Of a stretch of DNA of 64,000 nt, positions 58,396 through 64,000 are shown piece by piece (the first letter of the stretch is position 1; every line of letters begins with the position of its first letter). The position numbers and the translations under genes are program-made. The DNA lies in contig CAKJVC010000013.1 of assembly GCA_918026815.1 (NCBI GenBank), positions 516,180 through 580,179 on the forward strand, in the 5' to 3' direction. Source of the DNA: Chalara sp. BL73. Its lineage: Eukaryota > Ascomycota > Leotiomycetes > Helotiales. A model generated the notes under the pieces. That model had not been told where the DNA came from, did no database searches, and worked only from the letters and a program-made list of their open reading frames with translations.

Positions 58396-59294
58396 TTTAC
58401 GCGAGCTCTTTCACGCCGAACAATCTACTTCACCGAGACACAAACGTACTGGGAATGCGGCGAAGGTGTGCGCTGCGAGACAATAACGAAGACAAAAAGT
58501 ACGTTCTCCTAAACTGAACGGAGGACTCTGATATTGCCAAGAAATCTAACAACTAATTATCTTTTGTTGTCTAGCTCTAAAGCATCTTTACTCGGCGACG
58601 CCATTTCCCCTATTCTTTTTCCGAGCTACGTAAAAGGCAAGAAGATCAATCATCAGGACCTCTACGAGCGCTACTCTACGCTCGCGCTCTCATACTTAAC
58701 GGACCGTCCTGTCGCTATCAGAGGGCTTGAGACGCGGCTCCTGCGCGTCCTAGGCGCCAAAGGCGGCTACGGCGTTTTCGATATCTACTTCCGTCGAGGC
58801 TTGCTATGGCAGAGGGCCCAGGCGCGCCTCAAACGCATCGACTTTTCCGGGCAGCGAGACAAAGAACAGCAGCCCGTCCCTTCCTGGTCCTGGATGGCCT
58901 ATGCTGGAGATATCCGATACATGGAGGTCCCTCTTGGAGGCGTGGAATGGGACCTGTGGGATGGGGATGTCGTCTCCCCTTGAAAACGGCCAAGGACGAT
59001 AACAACAAAGCCGCACTCGAGCTCGAAGCACTTGTGCGTGATATTAAAGTCGTCGAACCAGGTGCACGCGTCTTTCTGGATGAGCCAGGTCGCACCTTTT
59101 ATCAACCGTTCAAATGCGTCGTTGTTGGCTCAAGCAAGTCTTCCAGCCAAGGCAAAGTCCATACATACTATGCACTAATTGTGACTGCTCTTGGTCCAGA
59201 AGAAAATGGTGTTTATGAGAGAGTAGGAGCTGCATTCTTGCGTAAACATCAAATTGTGTGGGATAGTCCTGCGGTAGATGCTCGAATCCGCTAA
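58396..59294 (+). pseudogene. 3' fragment of a HET-domain gene
   Basis: The frame starts at once inside a HET protein: RALSRRTIYFTETQTYWECG, then VRCETITKTK, a GTACGT donor at 58499 and an acceptor at 58574. The next exon reads KASLLGDAISPILFPSY, YERYSTLALSYLTDRPVAI, GVFDIYFRRGLLWQR and VPSWSWMAYAGDIRYME, the usual C-terminal course of these proteins. Two frame slips are needed: at the A5 run before the donor (58494-58498) and at a C4 run (58976-58979). After the second the frame continues to a stop at 59294. The HET core itself (YxALSYCWG region) is absent, because the CorA-like gene occupies the upstream side. Confidence 0.6.
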
Positions 59295-59717
59295 TGGATT
59301 GGTTCAGTTATTACTATTTCTGTTCTTTCCTTCCCACTTAATAGGCGAAAGCCTCCAATCACCCGCTAGCACAGAATTTATTGAATCTGAGGAGATCTGA
59401 ATTTATGTCCACTGTTGAAAAATATCCGACTGCTTGTCCTCATCTGCTCTACCCACTTTATCCCAGGTATTATACTTACAACTTAATTCCAGGCATACAT
59501 AAGAAACTATAACACATCTTGAGATTTCATAATGTACTATTAGGTCATTGCTGTATACTAGAAGAGACTCTGACCACTGTCACCCAACTTGACGCCACTA
59601 GTTGCACTAATTGGCAATTTTGGGAATCTCACTTTCGGTTCAACTTGTCGTCCAAGGCCGGAGAATTGAAAGGGTTAATCAGGAAGCTCAGATAAGAAGT
59701 TTCCCAATATCCTCGCC
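59295..59717. other. Intergenic
   Basis: About 420 bases; no gene, RNA or repeat recognised. Confidence 0.4.
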
Positions 59718-60054
59718 ATGTCTCGACTCGCGAATTCTAATGACTCGTACCCACCAAAGTACATACAGACATATTTCGCACATACAGCACATACTTCATT
59801 TACTCCAAACCCTGGACCTTACATCTCACACGATCTCGACCCTCTTCTCGAAGAAAATATCCATAATATCCCATATCCCAAGAGCTATCTTCTCGGTACG
59901 GAAAGTACATGTATGTATATACTTCCCAAGCCGAATTAACACTAACACCCCTCTATTCTCCCACCATCAGCGCCGTGTTGAGATTTCTGAATGCGGCGTT
60001 TCTCGGAAGACCCAACAAGAGAAATTGAGGCAGGCTATTTGGACTCTGGCGTAG
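59718..60054 (+). CDS. Small unknown protein, probably two exons
   Basis: Starts at ATG 59718 with MSRLANSNDSYPPKYIQTYF, then TSFTPNPGPYISHDLDPL and IPYPKSYLLGTES, which looks like real protein. An intron with a GTACATGT or GTATGT donor near 59908-59916 and the acceptor CCATCAG at about 59970 would lead to RRVEISECGVSRKTQQEKLR and AIWTLA, stop 60054. The phase across the junction is not fully resolved. About 90 residues, soluble, no known domain. Confidence 0.4.
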
Positions 60055-60293
60055 TTGACAAGCGTCTCAGATTGGCACCCATGAATAGTCGCAAGAGCTG
60101 AGAATGTGTGTATTTCCTCTTATTTTTCAAGCTATTCTTGCTTTCAGGCTACCAAGTTTGACCCGAATTGGTCCCAAAAGCTAACCAGAATCATGTCAAA
60201 GACCATCCCGAAAATTTGCCAAGGCGGTGTCCTAAGATCAATCAAATTCCATTTATCAGTCCTCTGCCGCATCAAACTTTGAAGTTTTTCTTT

Positions 60294-60906
60294 TCAAAGC
60301 CTCGATTTGTACGCGCTACCCTCAACCTGCCTCACTCCCTCCACGCCATGTAACCAGCTAACTCGAGAGTTGGTGAATTGCTCTAATCTAGGCTTCAGCT
60401 TAGTCTCGTGGAGGCGGAAATCATCCACGGTGCCAAGTCGTAGAATGCTCATCCCAGGAAGCCTGCTCCCACGCGGTACATAAGAGTGCCACATGAGGAG
60501 CAGAAGTAATTGGTCATGGTATATCCCGAGGCAATAGTTTTCTCTTGGGCAAAAGTTTTCAGATTCTCGCGACCGCGAAGGTGCTTGAGGTATCTGTCAT
60601 CGATCGTGAAGTTGGATGCGAACATAGATGCGGTGATTTTACGACAGTCTGTGCAGTTGCAGATGAAAGCGTTGACTAGGCCAGGTTTTGAAGTTGGCTG
60701 TTTATTGGAAAGCACGTCAGAAAATGAAGCAGGGAGTTGGAACTGTCCTGGGAGCACGGAGCAATATGGCTCGAGTGCGAACTTACGAAAGATAGTTGTA
60801 CGGCTCCGCAGAAGCATGTGGCCGTGGCTTCATCTTCTGTTGACCACCCATCATCAGCCAAGCCCGCCAGTGGGATATATGGCTTGGAATCGTCAGCTGT
60901 TGACAT
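60294..60906 (-). CDS. GFA/CENP-V-type zinc enzyme (Mss4-like fold), frame-broken
   Basis: Family of glutathione-dependent formaldehyde-activating-like proteins; actual substrate unknown. Exon 1 (60787-60906) starts at ATG 60906 and ends with CFCGAVQLSF. Exon 2 (60294-60697) begins PTSKPGLVNAFICNCTDCRK. The zinc-binding cysteines are all present: C-x-C in CFCG, C-x-C-x2-C in CNCTDC, and C-x2-C in YFCSSCGTLMYR. The frame then slips at a short C run (60454-60457, TTCCTGGG on the coding strand) and continues as GMSILRLGTVDDFRLHETKL, standard for the family. One extra C would restore it. The splice acceptor AAACAG and donor GTAAGT are good. Confidence 0.72.
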
Positions 60907-62450
60907 TATAGTCTTTGTCATTCTAGATGGCAGTATAATATACAAGATGTAATCTATAGCAAAGAGTTCATGGATGATGTCGCTGGGGGCAGATGAATTC
61001 TTATCTGTGCAAAGTGCACTCTTTATAAGGCTGCTGCGTCGTACCTCGGTCAAGGTTCAGCCTCCGGAGTCCTGGATATTTGACATCGGTAAGGGCCAAC
61101 ATCCCCTCTTGATTATAAATCAGCATTTGATACTCAGAAATTCGAGACTACTTCCATTTATCGTTTGACAGATATAAAGTTCTTGTGCAACATTAATCTC
61201 CGTAACTCCAGCCCGCAACTCCTTTCTCCCTAGGCTGTAGATTCCCATGCAAAACAGCCGATGCGGAAGTGGGGAATGTACATATCACGTGGTTATTATT
61301 TTACACTGCAATTGGTTGAAGTGACGACATGAATTGCATAGACGTTTGGATATCATCATATGTCATAATGAATAATAATGGCTGTCATCTACCCTGACAG
61401 GTGGTCGAATCACATGATGGTTGATGCGACTCCAAGCCACGCCCTTTGAATCACACATCCTGATTATGAAGAGCCGGCGTTTTGCGCTTCACTGCTGCAC
61501 ATGATAACATTTTAAGCCACTCCAAGCTCCTTAAGATAAAATTCATATCCATCTCATACATAAGATGTTAACTACAGTTGAAAAAATAGTTGTGGAAAGA
61601 AGAAACTTCTGAAGTCTTATGAATAGATCAATCCTAACACATGTTATTCCTGTCTTCATAAAGGCTTAACGTCATACCATGAATAAGGTATACCCAAATG
61701 TCAACATCTGGCCCATGTCCGAAATCAACTTCTCCCTTCACCTCATCTTCGCCCGCCCGAGTGTTGATTGCGTCCATATTTCGACAGATTTTTCGCCACG
61801 GAAGTTGAGGCAATTGCCGCTGTGCTTTTGAGTCTACTTGCCAGGGCACAGGGGTAGTACCACCTGACAAAGCAAGCTCTGGTGAACCCAATCTAGGCAA
61901 TCATCGCGTAGGGTATCAGTATTTCACAAATTTGAAAACCTGATAGGAAGACTTGCCAATGTGATTGGCCCCTTTATCAGCATAATTTCGTTCTCCATTC
62001 TCTAGAAAGTAACATGGGAAATTTATTCTGTATCTTTGTACAACAGGAAGCCACAAAGCTTGACGGATCGTGTTCAGGCAGTGAAGCTGATGATATACTT
62101 CTATTTGAATAAGAAGCTAGTCGGGATGATGAGACACCGTTAATGTCGTGCCTTTGAGTTTTGTTGCCTCAATGGCGTCGATGTGCTGACCTCCATAGAG
62201 TTCCGCGCACATTGAATCTGTGGAAGAGTCTGGAGTGCCGTCATTACCGTTCCCCATATACATGCATAGGTGCTTGCAAATAAGATCGAAAATCCAATTC
62301 TATTTTAACTGTGAGAAGTCCTGACATAGCCCTATATTATACACAAGATTACAGTATGCCCAATATCCCGCCGGAACTCCGTCCTCGACTGCAGTATAGA
62401 CCCTTGGACAAACTGCTGGTTGCAAGAACCACATTCCGCCTACGAGTGCA
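60907..62450. other. Gene-poor region
   Basis: About 1.5 kb. A minus-strand ORF at 61634-61900 (88 codons) reads WRKICRNMDAINTRAGEDE and FGHGPDVDIWVYLIHG, which looks protein-like but cannot be assigned; it could be a fragment of an old gene. Nothing else recognised. Confidence 0.35.
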
Positions 62451-63619
62451 TCAAAAGTTCCAGAAGCTCATTTGAGGTGGTCCCGACGGTGCTAGATACC
62501 ACCGCTTGCCCCGATCCCACTTCCAGACAAGGCCATCCGACCCTCGACAAACCAATCGAGTTTGCCTCCTCGAGAACAGCTTCAGTTTATTATCAGCAGT
62601 GAGCTCCTCCACTGATACTTCCGCCTGGTCTTCGAAGCCTGTTCGAATATCTCCTAGATTGTGTGGGTGATGAACATCTCTAGCCATGCGTACAGTGATA
62701 TGACTTTGCCATTTCGCATCTGCAGAGTCTAGGCCAGCACCCAGATTGACCCATCTTGTAACAAGCACCGCAAACCCTCGCTCTCCAAAGTCTATTGCAT
62801 CTAACACGTAGTCCGTCCAACAATAAGGGCATTGCAATATTTGTGTACGACAATTCTCTCGAGACTCTAGCTGGTCAAGTCTAGATCTCACCAGATCCGA
62901 TACCAGGTCCCTATTCAAAGGTCCTAGTCGCGTATGCACACAGATATCATTCGACAAGCTATTCTTAGCTAATTCGCGGATGAAACCATCGCGTCGGCTC
63001 CAAGGAGAAGTATCCATGTCTGAGACCGCATCAGAAGTTCATTGGAGACAATCTGGGCATCGACAGATAACAGAGTGATTTTCTGTTGGGTCTGATCGTG
63101 TTCAACCTCTAGGTGTTGAAAAGCCTCAATAGGAAATCCAATATCAGTGCCGCAATAGTGCTGCTTTATTGCTAACTGGATGTGAGGAAAATATACCCGA
63201 TACCGCGACAGGAATAGATGACGATAGCCTGAGCTCTTCCAGATACAACGAGGGCCGAAGTGGCGTGTTATTATCCGGGGCCACTTAATTACACACATTC
63301 GATGAAGGCATGCACACTCCTGGCATACGAAGTGTTGAGGAAGGTCTTTCGCTAAGGATGACAGAAATGTGAGCCGGACATCTGGTGCTTCACTCTGTAA
63401 AGACCCCCAGAACCTAGGTCCAAGAATATGGTTCATACGGCGGGTACAAAGAGCAAGACAGGCAGCAGATGGCGTTGGAAGCATGCTTGCTACCAAGAGG
63501 ATTATTTCTGGTGGGAGGCGAAGTAGTTGCGATGCGGTTGCCTTCTCTTCTGCCTCGGCACCGGGATCAGTTCGAGTGGTTAACATAACTCTTCCGAAGA
63601 TATCCCATAGTGACATCAT
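62451..63619 (-). CDS. F-box protein, frame-broken
   Basis: Presumed substrate adaptor of an SCF ubiquitin ligase. From ATG 63619, the F-box lies at residues about 33-75 (LRLPPEIILLVASMLPTPSA, then CLALCTRRMNHIL). A Cys-rich segment FVCQECACLHRMC and a segment NELLMRSQTWILL follow, as in a fungus-specific F-box group. At about 63004-63005 the frame slips by one base in a CCTTGG context; the other frame continues from PWSRRDGFIRELA through CPYCWTDYVLDAIDFG to FSRRQTRLVCRGSDGLVWKW and a stop at 62451. With the slip repaired the protein has about 388 residues and no other break. Confidence 0.65.
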
Positions 63620-64000
63620 TCTGGATACTTATAAAGATGAATGATCTTCGATGTTTCATTGTTGTTAGCTGGATTGCGTGTTGGTTTTCTTAAGCTGTCG
63701 TTTAGCTCAAGTAATGCAAGACAGAATTTGATAGTTGCACTTAAGCCCTAGAAGGTCTAGAAGGGCTCACTAGCCGAAGGACTCACTAGCCAAATGCCCA
63801 AACTGGCCAACTGCCCAAAAATAAATTTAGTCGCAACAATACCACAATTTGAAGAATATAATGTAATATTCAGAGTATTCTTCATAATATGTGAAGTTTT
63901 TAAATTTTCTAACGACTTTGAAAAATTCTCATTTTTGGGTGTTCACCCCAACTCTGCAATGGGATTGAGTTTCCCAGCAGCGTAGCCATGCATGTCACTT
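63620..64000. other. Right-edge intergenic DNA
   Basis: F-box promoter side. Short imperfect repeats of CTCACTAGCC and CCAACTGCCCAAA occur at 63760-63820, followed by AT-rich sequence. No gene is supported. Confidence 0.4.

Noticed and set aside
63794..63985. 63-codon ORF at the right edge
   Set aside because: AT-rich sequence with no domain; looks like chance.

Overview
This window is nuclear DNA of a filamentous ascomycete (Pezizomycotina). The evidence is: genes split by short introns (mostly 47-130 bases) with GTAAGT/GTATGT-type donors; HET-domain, fungal CorA-like, DUF6594-like and GH95 genes; a TRI5-family terpene cyclase; and single-gene rather than operon layout. A leotiomycete is my guess, but the sequence alone does not prove it.

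The left third (1-20.4 kb) is a conserved, cleanly reading block. From left to right it holds the nucleoporin Nup159 (minus, running off the left edge), the divergent proteasome subunit Pup1/beta-2, an eight-exon calpain-like protease, the LEM/HeH-MAN1 inner nuclear membrane protein Src1/Heh, a small heat-shock protein, about 3.5 kb of gene-poor DNA with one decayed membrane-protein gene, and a secreted GH95 alpha-L-fucosidase.

The middle (20.4-35 kb) is accessory. It has a DUF6594-like relic, a HET-domain gene with a 25-base microexon, AT-rich DNA, two tandem GT25 glycosyltransferase paralogues with the same intron plan, a MITE-like element, a GT34-type galactosyl/mannosyltransferase gene, and a truncated MFS transporter. 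The MFS fragment stops where a 5.2-kb direct repeat begins.

Two copies of that repeat (35384-40613 and 41378-46616) flank a 764-base spacer holding an intron-containing tRNA-Val(CAC). The copies differ almost only by 1-2 base indels, so each breaks different reading frames and a consensus restores at least one ORF. Next comes a TRI5-like sesquiterpene cyclase with a complete active-site motif set.

The right part (50-64 kb) holds a SCOCO coiled-coil gene, a Cys-rich ORF, an 85-residue protein built mainly of two NN-A-QIN pseudo-repeats that resemble HET-s-related amyloid signalling motifs, truncated CorA-like and HET genes meeting head to head, a small unknown gene, a GFA/CENP-V-type zinc enzyme and an F-box protein. 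Several genes from 27 kb onward carry exactly one frame break at a short base run, while genes in the left third carry none. This is either residual sequencing indels in a repeat-rich area or real decay, and it must be settled before calling these genes dead.

The most interesting candidates are the stand-alone amyloid-motif protein in a HET-rich neighbourhood, the GT25/GT25/GT34 glycan-modifying group, and the repeat-flanked terpene cyclase.
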